Assembly (NCBI RefSeq): GCF_023715585.1
Contig: NZ_JAMBOK010000001.1
Span: 1,178,001-1,242,000 of the forward strand
Direction of reading: 5' to 3'
DNA length: 64,000 nucleotides
Source of the DNA: Sporosarcina luteola
GTDB lineage: Bacteria; Bacillota; Bacilli; Bacillales_A; Planococcaceae
In this document: one piece after another, positions 1 through 8,400 of the stretch
Position numbering within the stretch: position 1 is the first letter of the stretch
How the letters are laid out: each line of letters starts with the position of its first letter
Translations under genes and position numbers: made by a program
Notes under the pieces: model-generated
Told to the model about the DNA's origin: nothing
The model's input: the letters and a program-made list of their open reading frames with translations, nothing else
Databases searched by the model: none

Positions 1-2
1 CG

Positions 3-443
3 ACACAAGTGACAGAGGTGGACAAAGAATCGATTAATGACCTCTTGCCCCCGTTAGCTGCCATGCAAGCTTTATCCACAGAGCTTGCAGCCCCTAACCT
101 GGATGAAAACGTCATAATAGAATTGGAAGAGACGAATAATCGTTTTGCCAAGGCAGTCCAGAAAGAGGATTATTTTACGGCATTGAAAATCGACGAAGAC
201 TTTCATCAAATCATCGTCGACCAAGCGGCAAACAAATATATTCATTCCATTGTTGCTTCGCTGCAAACCCATGTCCGTCGTTTGTTCTTCCATAACTCGA
301 TCATTTTGACGGAAAAATCGATTGACGAGCATAAGGATATTATCAGATTACTGAAAGAAGGCAACGGGGAAAAAGCAGCGTCGATCATGCGTGAAAACTG
401 GCTTCGTGCCATCGACGAATTTCATTCCAAGAAGACAGACTAA
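3..443 (+). CDS. GntR-family regulator, C-terminal FCD domain (5' end outside window)
   Basis: The frame is open to the left edge, so only the last ~146 residues are present. They match the all-helical FCD effector domain of FadR-subfamily GntR regulators: a DEDFHQIIV segment, then HVRRLFF and an EHKDIIRLLKEGN segment followed by AASIMREN. The Asp/His positions of such domains usually bind a metal and an organic-acid ligand. The N-terminal winged helix that should precede it lies outside the window, so the target operon cannot be told. The GTG at position 9 is only the first in-frame start in view, not the true start. Confidence 0.85.
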   Translation, partial: TQVTEVDKESINDLLPPLAAMQALSTELAAPNLDENVIIELEETNNRFAKAVQKEDYFTALKIDEDFHQIIVDQAANKYIHSIVASLQTHVRRLFFHNSIILTEKSIDEHKDIIRLLKEGNGEKAASIMRENWLRAIDEFHSKKTD

Positions 444-510
444 AAAAGGACTCCAGCTTTTTAAAATGCACTGAAAAAGTGCATTAAAGTCAGTACCCAC
501 TTGGAACACT

Positions 511-650
511 GTTGATTTGCTCTCCAGGCGGACGCTTTCCGCGGGGCGGGCGGTGAGCCTCCTCGTCCGCGACGCTGCGCTTTAGCTACCTGCGGGGTCT
601 CACCTGACCCGCTTATCCCGCTGGAGTCGCCGCCTTTCGCTCCAATCAAC
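511..650 (+). repeat. GC-rich intergenic repeat element with short terminal inverted repeats, copy 1
   Basis: A ~140-bp GC-rich block in an AT-richer gap. It begins GTTGATTTG and ends CCAATCAAC, so the tips are inverted repeats. Inside it has the order CGCTTTCCGCGGGG, GAGCCTCCTCG, CTGCGGGGTCTCA and CCCGCTGGAGTCG. The same order recurs, reverse-complemented, at about 1949-2230. I recognise this as the kind of dispersed repeat common between genes of Bacillales; it carries no plausible gene. The open frame across it on the minus strand is not credible. Confidence 0.7.
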
Positions 651-685
651 ATCAAGGTTCACAGTGCTAGCCGCTTGAAATAAAA

Positions 686-722
686 TGAGCCCGACATCAT
701 TGAGATTGATGTTGGGCTTCTT
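686..722. terminator. Hairpin, possible terminator
   Basis: GCCCGACATCA pairs with TGATGTTGGGC around a short loop. On the minus strand it is followed by a T-rich stretch (CATTTTATTT), so it could end transcription of the small minus-strand genes upstream of it. On the plus strand the run of T is weak. Confidence 0.45.
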
Positions 723-760
723 GCGTTTGCTGTATAATAGGTCGGCCATAAAATCAATTT

Positions 761-898
761 TCAATCCTTCACAGTGACCACTTTGAATGACGTAAATGGT
801 TGTCGATGAATGGTGTAAAATAGCTTAGAGTCACCAAAAACCTCTAACTCCCTGTCAGCTCCATCCCCTAAGAGCTTCACTTTTTGAATAGATAGACC
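761..898 (-). pseudogene. C-terminal gene fragment, unrecognised
   Basis: An open frame of about 46 codons with protein-like composition (it contains KVKLLGDGADRELEVFGD and ends FKVVTVKD). It begins directly after an in-frame stop and lies just downstream of the small membrane gene at 905-1108. No start with a ribosome site is visible; the only early start is a GTG without a purine-rich stretch. It reads like the tail of a longer protein whose front has been lost. The family is not recognised. Confidence 0.35.
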
Positions 899-904
899 AA
901 ATAT

Positions 905-1108
905 TTATTTAGACTTAAAGAAATATGCCAGGATAGGAAGTGTAGCTACAATCAGCGCACTTTGAATAAATGTTACAATAATATCTCTCAACCAAGACTT
1001 GTTTTCTGGGGAACGATATACTATTTTTTGAAACACAAATAAAATTACCCACCAGATCAGGAAAGATACAAAGATAAAATTAAAACTACCGTAATAATCA
1101 ACGTACAA
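905..1108 (-). CDS. Small membrane protein, 67 aa
   Basis: The start is a TTG preceded by GGGAGGT at 7-8 nt, a strong ribosome site that makes this a credible gene despite its size. The product has two hydrophobic helices (FNFIFVSFLIWWVILFVF and IIVTFIQSALIVATLPILAY) separated by a charged turn with SPENKSW, and ends in a lysine-rich tail. No family is recognised. It lies in an AT-rich patch between two inverted repeat copies, next to gene fragments, so it may be part of a decaying acquired segment. Confidence 0.6.
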   Translation of the reverse strand: MYVDYYGSFNFIFVSFLIWWVILFVFQKIVYRSPENKSWLRDIIVTFIQSALIVATLPILAYFFKSK

Positions 1109-1234
1109 CTTGACTACCTCCCTTTTTTCAATTTAATAGCTACGTTTGAGGCGCACAAGCAACAGTTAGTATGCAGCGTAATGGCTCTAAAACCGATAAA
1201 GGCAAATCATTTATAAAGTAAACGCACCCGGTAA

Positions 1235-1516
1235 TTAAAAGATATTTTTTACCCAAGTCATTATATAAACAATTAAAAATGGTTCAAACCATACAACGAA
1301 AAATAAAATAACAAAAAAAGAAACGCCTGATATTATTTTCAATACACCTTTTTCTTTTTTTGAAAGAGCGATGAAACTAAAGACAATCCCAAGCAATAAA
1401 AGTAAAAATCCAACGAAAACAATGGGCTCATTTATCTCTGGTAAAATCCAATTAAACAGGAGTGCTAGTAATCCAAGTGTTATAAATACAATCGACCAAA
1501 CACTAAAAGTTTTCAA
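1235..1516 (-). CDS. Small membrane protein, 93 aa
   Basis: Starts at TTG with AAAAGGAGG upstream. Three predicted membrane helices make up most of the protein: residues ~5-25, ~30-50 and ~60-85, with a short KKEKG loop between the second and third. The ribosome site overlaps the end of an upstream open frame (1523-1771), so the two were probably translated together. No function is recognised. Confidence 0.6.
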   Translation of the reverse strand: MKTFSVWSIVFITLGLLALLFNWILPEINEPIVFVGFLLLLLGIVFSFIALSKKEKGVLKIISGVSFFVILFFVVWFEPFLIVYIMTWVKNIF

Positions 1517-1522
1517 ATTGGT

Positions 1523-1775
1523 TCAACCTCCTTTTCTCAACCTCTTAACAAGATGGTCCGATTGAAGCACGGTGCTTCTTCCACAATTGCCCTCGCTATA
1601 GCATCTGGTTATTTTTCGCTTCTCCTGTGCATTTTCTCTAGTTTTTAATGGGTCTTCTGAAAACTGATACACAACGAGTTTGTAGTATTCTAAATCTACT
1701 GTGGATAAGTTGTTTTTTAAATAACTTTCAATCTCACATATGTCCTGCGCCCGGATTAACGATAATACGTTTCAT
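1523..1775 (-). pseudogene. Frameshifted or startless small gene
   Basis: The minus strand has 83 open codons (1523-1771) with protein-like sequence (EIESYLKNN, VDLEYYKLVVYQFSEDP) and a stop placed inside the ribosome site of the next gene, as expected of a true operon partner. It has no ATG, GTG or TTG near its beginning. A 13-codon frame starting ATG at 1775 in another phase (MKRIIVNPG) runs into a stop near 1736, so a single frameshift around 1735-1745 would join the two. Product unknown. Confidence 0.35.
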
Positions 1776-1948
1776 CCTCTATAAAAGTTCCAAATATAAT
1801 TCCAATAATCATATTTTGCATTAAAAATAGAAGTGCATCTGAACTGATTATCAAAATTAGTTTGTGAATCCCATTTGAAGATTATCCACATATTGGTGAA
1901 TAGTCGTCAGTTCTATTTGGCATATTCATTTTTATTTAGGGATACCTT

Positions 1949-2230
1949 GTGCTTGGAGTGCAGGCGCTCGACTCCTGCGGGAATAGCATGAGCCTTGAGA
2001 CCCCGCAGGGAAAGCCGTTACGACGAACGGCTTTTGCGAACAAAAGCGAAGCGCTGGGAGCACCCCCGAGGAGGCTTAAGCCATGCCCGCGGAAAGCGAG
2101 CGCCGGAACGGAAAGCAACAGCCTGTTGATAGAACTGTATATCTTTAATTCATTTAAGCCTCTCAAAAGAATTACAAAAATACTTGACTACAGGTAAGAA
2201 AGCGTCCGCTCGCAGCGCAAATCAACATTG
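1949..2230 (-). repeat. GC-rich intergenic repeat element, copy 2 (inverted, with extra sequence)
   Basis: Read on the minus strand this has the same landmark order as copy 1: CGCTTTCCGCGGG, GCCTCCTCG, CCTGCGGGGTCTCA, CCCGCAGGAGTCG. An extra ~50-bp GC-rich stretch with its own hairpin (AAAGCCGTTACG/CGAACGGCTTT) sits in the middle, and a second partial end (AAGCGTCCGCTCG ... AAATCAACA) follows at ~2199-2230. The open frames on both strands here come from the repeat and are not genes. Confidence 0.65.
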
Positions 2231-2245
2231 TAGCTTTATCTCTAT

Positions 2246-2302
2246 TTAAAAAAGAAAAAGACTGTAGGCAAACACCCAAATTCATGGTGTTTGTCTACAG
2301 TC
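2246..2302 (-). terminator. Terminator of brnQ
   Basis: GACTGTAGACAAACACC pairs with GTGTTTGCCTACAGTC on the minus strand, followed by TTTTTCTTTTTT. It lies about 20 bp after the brnQ stop. Confidence 0.85.
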
Positions 2303-2320
2303 TCTCTCAGTACTCAATTT

Positions 2321-3697
2321 TTAATTGGAGTGCTCTTTATATTGCACTGATGGCTGAAATAACTTGGCAATGATGCCAGTGATCAGCATGATAATCACTA
2401 CCGGTAGAAGCCAGCCTAGGCCTTCACTGTAGTACGGCAAGATCGTGTCATAGAAAGTTACAATATCGCTTAGCCAGTTCGGCCACTGCTGTTCACCTAT
2501 CCCCAACGTCCCGTAGAGAGTTTTTACACCATCAATAACACTTATCAATAATGCAACAGATGTTGCACTGACGTAGACAATTCTTGAATGGTTGAACAAT
2601 GGTGAAGTGAATGTCAGCAACATGAGCACGACAGCAAGTGGATATAATAACATCAATACTGGAATTGAATACGTAATAATATTGGACAATCCGAAGTTTG
2701 ACACAATGAAGCAAAATATCGTGAAAATCGTTACAAAAGACTTGTAGCTCACTTTAGGAATAATTGTATGGAAATATTCACCGCAAGCAGTCATTAACCC
2801 GATGCTCGTCGTTAAGCATGCAAGTAAAATGATTACAGCCAACATAACTGACCCAAAAGTGCCGAAGTAATGCGAAGCTGCACCGCTTAATACAGGACCA
2901 CCGGTTTCAAACAGACCAAATACTTCCGTTGTTGTAGCTCCAAGGTATGCGATCCCTACATAGATGAGTGCCAAAAATCCAGATGCCACAAATCCGGTCT
3001 TCGCTGTTGCTGAAAGGATTTGGACATTGTTCGTAACACCCATGGAGCGGATGACATTAATGACGATAATGCCGAACACAAGCGACGCCAAGGCATCCAT
3101 TGTGTTATACCCTTCCATGAATCCTTTCATAAATGCAGCATCCGCATATACATCCACCGGCGATTGAATCGCTCCGACCGGATTAACAAAAGCTACGACA
3201 AGCAACACGAGCAATAAAATAATAATAGCCGGCGACATGATCTTCCCGATGCGGTCGACGATCTTAGTCGGATTTAACGATAGCCACAATGTCACCCCGA
3301 AAAAGATGAGTGTGAAGATGAATAAACCGATTTGCTTATACTCTTCCGGAATGTATGAGGAAAAGCCAATATCAAATGCGACTGCGCCTGTCCTCGGAGC
3401 TGCAAAGAACGGACCAATTGTTAAATATAATAATGATGTAAAAACTATGGCGTATACAGGATGAATTCGGCTAGCCAAATCTTGCAAGTTCCGGCTACCT
3501 GAAAAGCCGATTGCAAGTATCCCGAGAAAAGGCAATCCTACCCCTGTTATGAGAAAGCCGATGACTGCAGGCCACAGGTTAGTGCCTGCATTTTGACCCA
3601 ATTGAGCGGGGAAGATTAAGTTTCCAGCGCCAAAGAAAAGGGCGAATAGCATGATTCCAATTAAAAGATACGATGAAAAAGACAGTTTTCTTTGCAT
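2321..3697 (-). CDS. brnQ: Branched-chain amino acid:cation symporter BrnQ
   Basis: A 458-residue polytopic membrane protein of the LIVCS family, which imports leucine, isoleucine and valine with Na+ or H+. The N-terminal FALFFGAGNLIFPAQLG signature, the GPFFAAPRTGAVAFD segment near residue 95 and about 12 hydrophobic helices are all present; the length is normal. The start is an ATG 11 nt after GAAGGGG. It is a single-gene unit: its terminator is at 2246-2302, and sbcC, on the same strand upstream, ends with its own hairpin. No T-box leader is visible in the 130 bp upstream. Confidence 0.93.
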   Translation of the reverse strand: MQRKLSFSSYLLIGIMLFALFFGAGNLIFPAQLGQNAGTNLWPAVIGFLITGVGLPFLGILAIGFSGSRNLQDLASRIHPVYAIVFTSLLYLTIGPFFAAPRTGAVAFDIGFSSYIPEEYKQIGLFIFTLIFFGVTLWLSLNPTKIVDRIGKIMSPAIIILLLVLLVVAFVNPVGAIQSPVDVYADAAFMKGFMEGYNTMDALASLVFGIIVINVIRSMGVTNNVQILSATAKTGFVASGFLALIYVGIAYLGATTTEVFGLFETGGPVLSGAASHYFGTFGSVMLAVIILLACLTTSIGLMTACGEYFHTIIPKVSYKSFVTIFTIFCFIVSNFGLSNIITYSIPVLMLLYPLAVVLMLLTFTSPLFNHSRIVYVSATSVALLISVIDGVKTLYGTLGIGEQQWPNWLSDIVTFYDTILPYYSEGLGWLLPVVIIMLITGIIAKLFQPSVQYKEHSN

Positions 3698-3849
3698 GGT
3701 GTGAGAACCCCTTCGTGTTGAAAATCTCGCTTTATGTTGTATGCAATATATCGCGTTTGTTTATAATAAACCCATTCCTATTAAAATGCAATAGTAAAAA
3801 ATTTTTAAAATGGATTATTTTATTACATTAGTAATTGGAGTCAAGGCAT

Positions 3850-3888
3850 CAAAAAAGGCGGGAGGCTGTCTATAACCTCCCACCCGCT
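3850..3888 (-). terminator. Terminator of sbcDC
   Basis: Immediately after the sbcC stop the minus strand has GGTGGGAGG, a 10-nt loop, then CCTCCCGCC and six T. The stem has one G-T pair. Confidence 0.85.
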
Positions 3889-6800
3889 TCATTTCAAAAC
3901 AAATCGTGTGACGCTATGTCCTTCTCTGGACTTCTGTACTTCAAGTATGGCCGGGAAGGCAGTTTTCAACTCTTCCACGTGAGAGATGACACCGATCATT
4001 CTTCCCGACTTCTGTAAATCGATCAGCGTGTCAACTGCTTTTTGCAATGCTTCCTCATCCAATGTTCCGAACCCTTCGTCGATGAACATCGTTTCAATCG
4101 ATACTGCACCTTGGTAGCTCTGAATTACATCCGCCATGCCGAGTGCCAAGCTGAGTGAAGCATTGAATTTCTCCCCGCCTGATAACGTCTTCACATCCCT
4201 GTTCTGTCCGGTGTAAGCATCATACACATCAAGTCCTAACCCGCTTTGCCTGCCCCTGACTTCCTGACGATTGCTGCGGATCAATTCATATTGCCCGTTG
4301 GATAAATTACGCAGCCTTTCATTTGCAGACTGGATGATCCGCTCCAAATAATCGATTTGAATGAAACGTTCGAATGAAAGCTTATGATCATTCTGACCAC
4401 GGATGACATCGTATAAGTCGGTAATTTTACCGACTTGCCTTTCCAGATCCTCCACGTCTTTAGCCGTCTTTTCAATTTCCAACTTCAACCGGATCAATGC
4501 CTTTTCACATTCTATAGAATTATTCCAATCCGCGAACGCTTTTTCATATGCTGACTTCAACGATTGAATCGTCTCCAGTAAACCGTCCAGATCCGTCTTC
4601 TCTTTTCCCGCAAGGGCGGCTTCCAGTTCTACAATCGCTTCCTTTACTGTATGAAGTCGCTGTTTGAACTGCATGACGTATTCCTTCAGAAGGAACCTGT
4701 CCTCCTCCGCCATCTTCGCTTGCCGGTATTCCTCTTCCGTACTGAATTCCGAATCTCGTAGTGCCTTCTTGAATCTGGCTGCCGCCAAATCTCTTTTTCC
4801 AAAGCTTTCATCGACGGATCTCTTCAAATGGTGCTCAGAATTGATGGAAGTGGCCAGTTGTTCTTTTGCCGCTTCCACGTTTTTTCTTACACGTTGCCAT
4901 GCTTCATCCATATGAAGTTTCTTTGTTTCCGTTTCCTTGATTTCCGTTTGCAGACGAGCCAGGTCCCGAAGCCCTTCCGGAATGGAAGATATCTCTCTAT
5001 CCAGTAATGCAGATTCCTGCGCATATAACGTTTTTTGCTCAACCAACGCCTGTTCAATTTCCGTCTTGCGGGCAAGCCAATCAGTTGTTTCCTTGTCCGC
5101 TTTCTTTTGCTGCTCTTTTAGTGAAGCGAGCTCAGTCCGCACTTTTTTTAAGCTCTCCACTTTCTCGGCTGTTTCCTGACCCTTTGCGACCAAAGCTTCC
5201 AGTCCGTCGATGATCTGAAGCTCCATCATTTCCTGTTCTTTTTCTTTCATCAGAGCAAATACACTTTCACATTTCGCCTCAACTGATCGAAATGCGCTTT
5301 CAACATCCGCCAAATTCGCCCTTTTCAACTCAAGGGCATCGCGGGAAACAGTTTCGGCATCATGACCGGCACTTTTCGCCGGGTGATGGGCGCTTCCACA
5401 GACTGGGCAAGCCTCCCCATCCTTTAACGTCTGCGCCAAATATGCTGCTTGGTTGTTCAACCATGCATTTTGCATAGCCTCAAATTCATTTTTCATTTGA
5501 ATGAATTTGGCGGATGCACTCTCTCTCTTTTCTGTCCAAATTGTGTAGTCTTTCTTCAGATTTTCAAAATCGCGTGCGACCTTGTAATGCAGCCTGATTG
5601 TGTTCAACTCTTCAAGCAGTTCGTCATAAGGGGTGATCGTTTGCTCAGATTTCTCAATTTGCCCATTCAGTTCGGCCATTTTTCTTTTTTCTATTTCTGC
5701 CCTTGAAGAAGTTGCTTCGAATTCGCCTTCCAATTTGCCAATCTTCATTTTCAGATTCTGTACTTTTTCTTCCTTAGCCGCCAAATCCTTTACGGCAGGA
5801 AGGTGATCGCGCAACCTGATGAGCCGTTCCGCGACCGCTCCCCTATCTTGCTCCTTCCCTTCCTCCACCTTATAGGCAAGCTGTTTCTCTTCCAGCAATT
5901 TCGTCGCCTCGTGTACCGCAGCGATTGCATCTTGGTGCTCCTTTTCCTTCGACTTCGCCTCTTCTTCCAACAAGCGGAATTGGCTTTCGATTTCATGGAT
6001 TATAGATGCCCGCTCGGCGTCAGCAATTCGCTTTTCCTTTAAATGAACAGAAGGGATTTCTTCCTCTAATTTTTCAAGAGCAATTTTTCGTTGATGAAGC
6101 TGCTCAAATTGCTCATTGCACTTTTTAGCTGCGTGATACGTCTCCAACATTTCAGCATGCTGTTGATAGGCAGCTGTATACTTCACTTCATCCTCGGAAC
6201 GTTTCATGCCGTAATGGGAAATTTCCTGTTCGAGCCCAGTCATCACTTGAGAAGCATTCGTAAATTCCTGTGATAAAACTTCGAAAATTAGAGACTCCCG
6301 GGATGGAATAATATTTGTGATTTGTTGAATATATCCATCCATTTTCCTTTTTTCACTCATCAACTGTTCATTTGCATCGTCTCTTTTCATCTTCAAGCGA
6401 TTGACGATTTCCCGGTACTCCTCCGTTTTGAAGATTTTCCTCATAATCGTTTCTTTATTTTCAGTATCGGATGTTAGGAACTTCCGGAATTCACCTTGTG
6501 GGAGCATGACGATCTGGCTGAATTGGGCTTGTGTAAACCCGACAAGCTCCTCGACTTTACGATTGATTTCCGAGACGATTTGCCGATCGACGAACGGCAC
6601 TTCTCCGCCGTCCACCAATTCAAAAAACTCACTTCTTGCAGTCGTCTCTCTTTTATTGCCACTCTTTGTATAGGGGATCTGCCTCATGATCCGGAACACA
6701 CGGCCATTTATTTCAAAAATCAATTCTACGGCAGTCTGAACAGCATCATCTGCAAAATCGCTTCTCATGGAGCGGAATTCCGTTCTGTCCTCTCCACTCG

Positions 6801-6966
6801 CCTGGCCATATAAAGCAAAACAGATCCCATCGAAAATCGTTGTCTTCCCAGCACCAGTCGCCCCGGATACAACGAACAGCCGATGGTCTTGAAGCTGGCG
6901 GAAATCGATTATCTCCGTCCCTTTGTAAGGCCCGAAAGCAGTCATCGTCAATTGGATCGGCTTCAT
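3889..6966 (-). CDS. sbcC: Exonuclease subunit SbcC (Rad50-like ATPase)
   Basis: This 1025-residue SMC-like ATPase forms the Mre11-Rad50 type complex with SbcD, which cuts DNA hairpins and processes blocked ends. Seen here: Walker A GATGAGKTT near residue 35, long coiled coils on both sides of a zinc hook CPVC near residue 518, the ABC signature LSGGEKFNASLSLALG near 927, and Walker B FIDEGFGTLDE near 960. Its ATG overlaps the last codons of sbcD by 4 bp (ATGA), so the two are translationally coupled. The length fits the family. Confidence 0.96.
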   Translation of the reverse strand: MKPIQLTMTAFGPYKGTEIIDFRQLQDHRLFVVSGATGAGKTTIFDGICFALYGQASGEDRTEFRSMRSDFADDAVQTAVELIFEINGRVFRIMRQIPYTKSGNKRETTARSEFFELVDGGEVPFVDRQIVSEINRKVEELVGFTQAQFSQIVMLPQGEFRKFLTSDTENKETIMRKIFKTEEYREIVNRLKMKRDDANEQLMSEKRKMDGYIQQITNIIPSRESLIFEVLSQEFTNASQVMTGLEQEISHYGMKRSEDEVKYTAAYQQHAEMLETYHAAKKCNEQFEQLHQRKIALEKLEEEIPSVHLKEKRIADAERASIIHEIESQFRLLEEEAKSKEKEHQDAIAAVHEATKLLEEKQLAYKVEEGKEQDRGAVAERLIRLRDHLPAVKDLAAKEEKVQNLKMKIGKLEGEFEATSSRAEIEKRKMAELNGQIEKSEQTITPYDELLEELNTIRLHYKVARDFENLKKDYTIWTEKRESASAKFIQMKNEFEAMQNAWLNNQAAYLAQTLKDGEACPVCGSAHHPAKSAGHDAETVSRDALELKRANLADVESAFRSVEAKCESVFALMKEKEQEMMELQIIDGLEALVAKGQETAEKVESLKKVRTELASLKEQQKKADKETTDWLARKTEIEQALVEQKTLYAQESALLDREISSIPEGLRDLARLQTEIKETETKKLHMDEAWQRVRKNVEAAKEQLATSINSEHHLKRSVDESFGKRDLAAARFKKALRDSEFSTEEEYRQAKMAEEDRFLLKEYVMQFKQRLHTVKEAIVELEAALAGKEKTDLDGLLETIQSLKSAYEKAFADWNNSIECEKALIRLKLEIEKTAKDVEDLERQVGKITDLYDVIRGQNDHKLSFERFIQIDYLERIIQSANERLRNLSNGQYELIRSNRQEVRGRQSGLGLDVYDAYTGQNRDVKTLSGGEKFNASLSLALGMADVIQSYQGAVSIETMFIDEGFGTLDEEALQKAVDTLIDLQKSGRMIGVISHVEELKTAFPAILEVQKSREGHSVTRFVLK

Positions 6967-8114
6967 TTTTCAACGCCTCCTTTAACTTCCTGCAGAACTT
7001 CAGCAAAAATCCTCTCCGTTTCAGCATCAGGTTCCATATCATTCATCTGCGAATAAAAGAACCTGAACAGTTTCTGATCATCCGGTTTTTCCGTGGCAGC
7101 TGCTGATTGGTGTTCAATTGCAGCTGCTGTCCTCACCAACTTCCTTTCAATATGCATGGCATTCGGATAGACGGACTTCACTTTTTCCATAGGGAATAGG
7201 ATGGGCGTCTCGTCATTCAGCTTCACAAACACATAATCGTTGCTAGGGGGATGGGCAAGAATTTCTTCCATCGTCCCTTCTACTGTACGCATATCATGCA
7301 ATGGAGTCAGCGCTCTCTTTTTCACTTCCACTTTGCCTTCGTCGTCCATGTCAACGATGAGAACCCCTTTTGCATGCCTCTCTTCCGAAATCGAATATTT
7401 CATCGGAGAACCTGCGTAGCGGATTTTTTCGTCAGAGACATAATGAGCCTGATGCAAGTGGCCGAGCGCTGTGTAATCGAATTGCGTAAACAGATGGGCA
7501 GCAACATATTCCGCACCGCCGATTGCGAGCGGACGCTCTGAATCGCTCGTATTCTCCTCTTCCTCGCCAAAAGGAGTGACAAAAGCATGTCCCACGAACA
7601 CATGTCGCGCAGCCTCATCCATCGATCCTCTAATCCGCTCAATGACTTTCTCCATCGCCGTATGATGGTCGACGACGCCGTCATCTTCGTATAAATGTTT
7701 TACAATCGACGGGTCGCAATACGGTACGAGATGGAAATGGACTTCCCCGAGAGAATCCGTCAGTACAACCGGTTCGGATTGCGCAGATAGTTGGCCGACA
7801 ATATGAAAGCCGTTCGATTGCATCAATCTGCTGCCGAATTGCAGACGTCCGGGGCTATCATGGTTTCCGGCCACCGCAATGACCGGTGTTTTCAGCTCCA
7901 TGACAATTTCCCAAAGCACTTCATCCAATAAAGCGACCGCTTCCGGCGGCGGAACCGCACGATCATACAAATCACCTGCAATGATGACCGCATCGGGCTT
8001 CTCCTCACGTACGGCTTCGACGAATTGTCGAAGGACATGCCGCTGCCCCTCTGTCATATAAACGCCTTGCACCAGCTTGCCAAGATGCCAATCGGCAGTA
8101 TGAAAAAACTTCAT
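6963..8114 (-). CDS. sbcD: Exonuclease subunit SbcD (Mre11-like nuclease)
   Basis: 383 residues. The calcineurin-like phosphoesterase motifs are complete: HTADWHLGK at residues ~5-13, GDLYDRAVPP near 47, AGNHDSPGRLQ near 82 and a GHLHQAHYV segment near 222. These bind the two Mn2+ ions of the nuclease centre. It leads the sbcDC operon and overlaps sbcC by 4 bp. The start ATG follows AGGGGTTAAAGGAA. No LexA-type site was seen upstream; the upstream gap holds a 20-bp phased GCATAA array instead. Confidence 0.96.
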   Translation of the reverse strand: MKFFHTADWHLGKLVQGVYMTEGQRHVLRQFVEAVREEKPDAVIIAGDLYDRAVPPPEAVALLDEVLWEIVMELKTPVIAVAGNHDSPGRLQFGSRLMQSNGFHIVGQLSAQSEPVVLTDSLGEVHFHLVPYCDPSIVKHLYEDDGVVDHHTAMEKVIERIRGSMDEAARHVFVGHAFVTPFGEEEENTSDSERPLAIGGAEYVAAHLFTQFDYTALGHLHQAHYVSDEKIRYAGSPMKYSISEERHAKGVLIVDMDDEGKVEVKKRALTPLHDMRTVEGTMEEILAHPPSNDYVFVKLNDETPILFPMEKVKSVYPNAMHIERKLVRTAAAIEHQSAAATEKPDDQKLFRFFYSQMNDMEPDAETERIFAEVLQEVKGGVEK

Positions 8115-8158
8115 TTCCTTTAACCCCCTGCAAATCTATAGTTTCCTTGCTATCAAAA

Positions 8159-8286
8159 GCGCATAAATCTCTGAAACGACTCATAAAAGCTCGTAGATAC
8201 GCATAATTCCCTGTAATTGCGCATAACCGTAAGCAAACGCGCATAACTTCCAAAATCGACGCATAAAAGTCTCTAAATGTGCATTT
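8159..8286 (+). repeat. Phased 20-bp GCATAA array, copy 1
   Basis: The hexamer GCATAA (once TCATAA) starts at 8161, 8181, 8201, 8221, 8241 and 8261, with a degenerate GCATTT at 8281: seven positions at exactly 20 bp. The core is about RCGCATAA; the other 12 bp differ between units, with only a loose CTCTRAAA-like tendency. It fills most of the gap between the sbcD start and the mntC terminator. A second array of the same kind is at 24.6 kb. The spacing is two helical turns. Not a CRISPR: the repeat is too short and there are no long unique spacers. Confidence 0.85.
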
Positions 8287-8349
8287 CGAGGATTGCACGA
8301 TCATGCAATCTACCATTCATTTTACAGTAAGTACGACCGGAATTAAATC

Positions 8350-8386
8350 CAAAGGAAAAACGGAACACCCTTTGAAAGGATGTCCC
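8350..8386 (-). terminator. Terminator of the mnt operon
   Basis: GGGACATCC, a 7-nt loop and GGGTGTTCC (two G-T pairs) followed by a T-rich run on the minus strand, just after the stop of the binding-protein gene. Confidence 0.8.
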
Positions 8387-8400
8387 GTCAATCACATGAT

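Noticed and set aside
461..655. 64-codon minus-strand frame
   Set aside because: It lies within the GC-rich dispersed repeat and has no ribosome site.
1936..2197. 76- and 82-codon frames on opposite strands
   Set aside because: Both run through repeat copy 2; composition follows the repeat rather than a protein.
8159..8286. CRISPR array
   Set aside because: Units are 20 bp with an 8-bp core; CRISPR repeats are 24-48 bp with ~30-bp spacers, and no cas genes are in the window.
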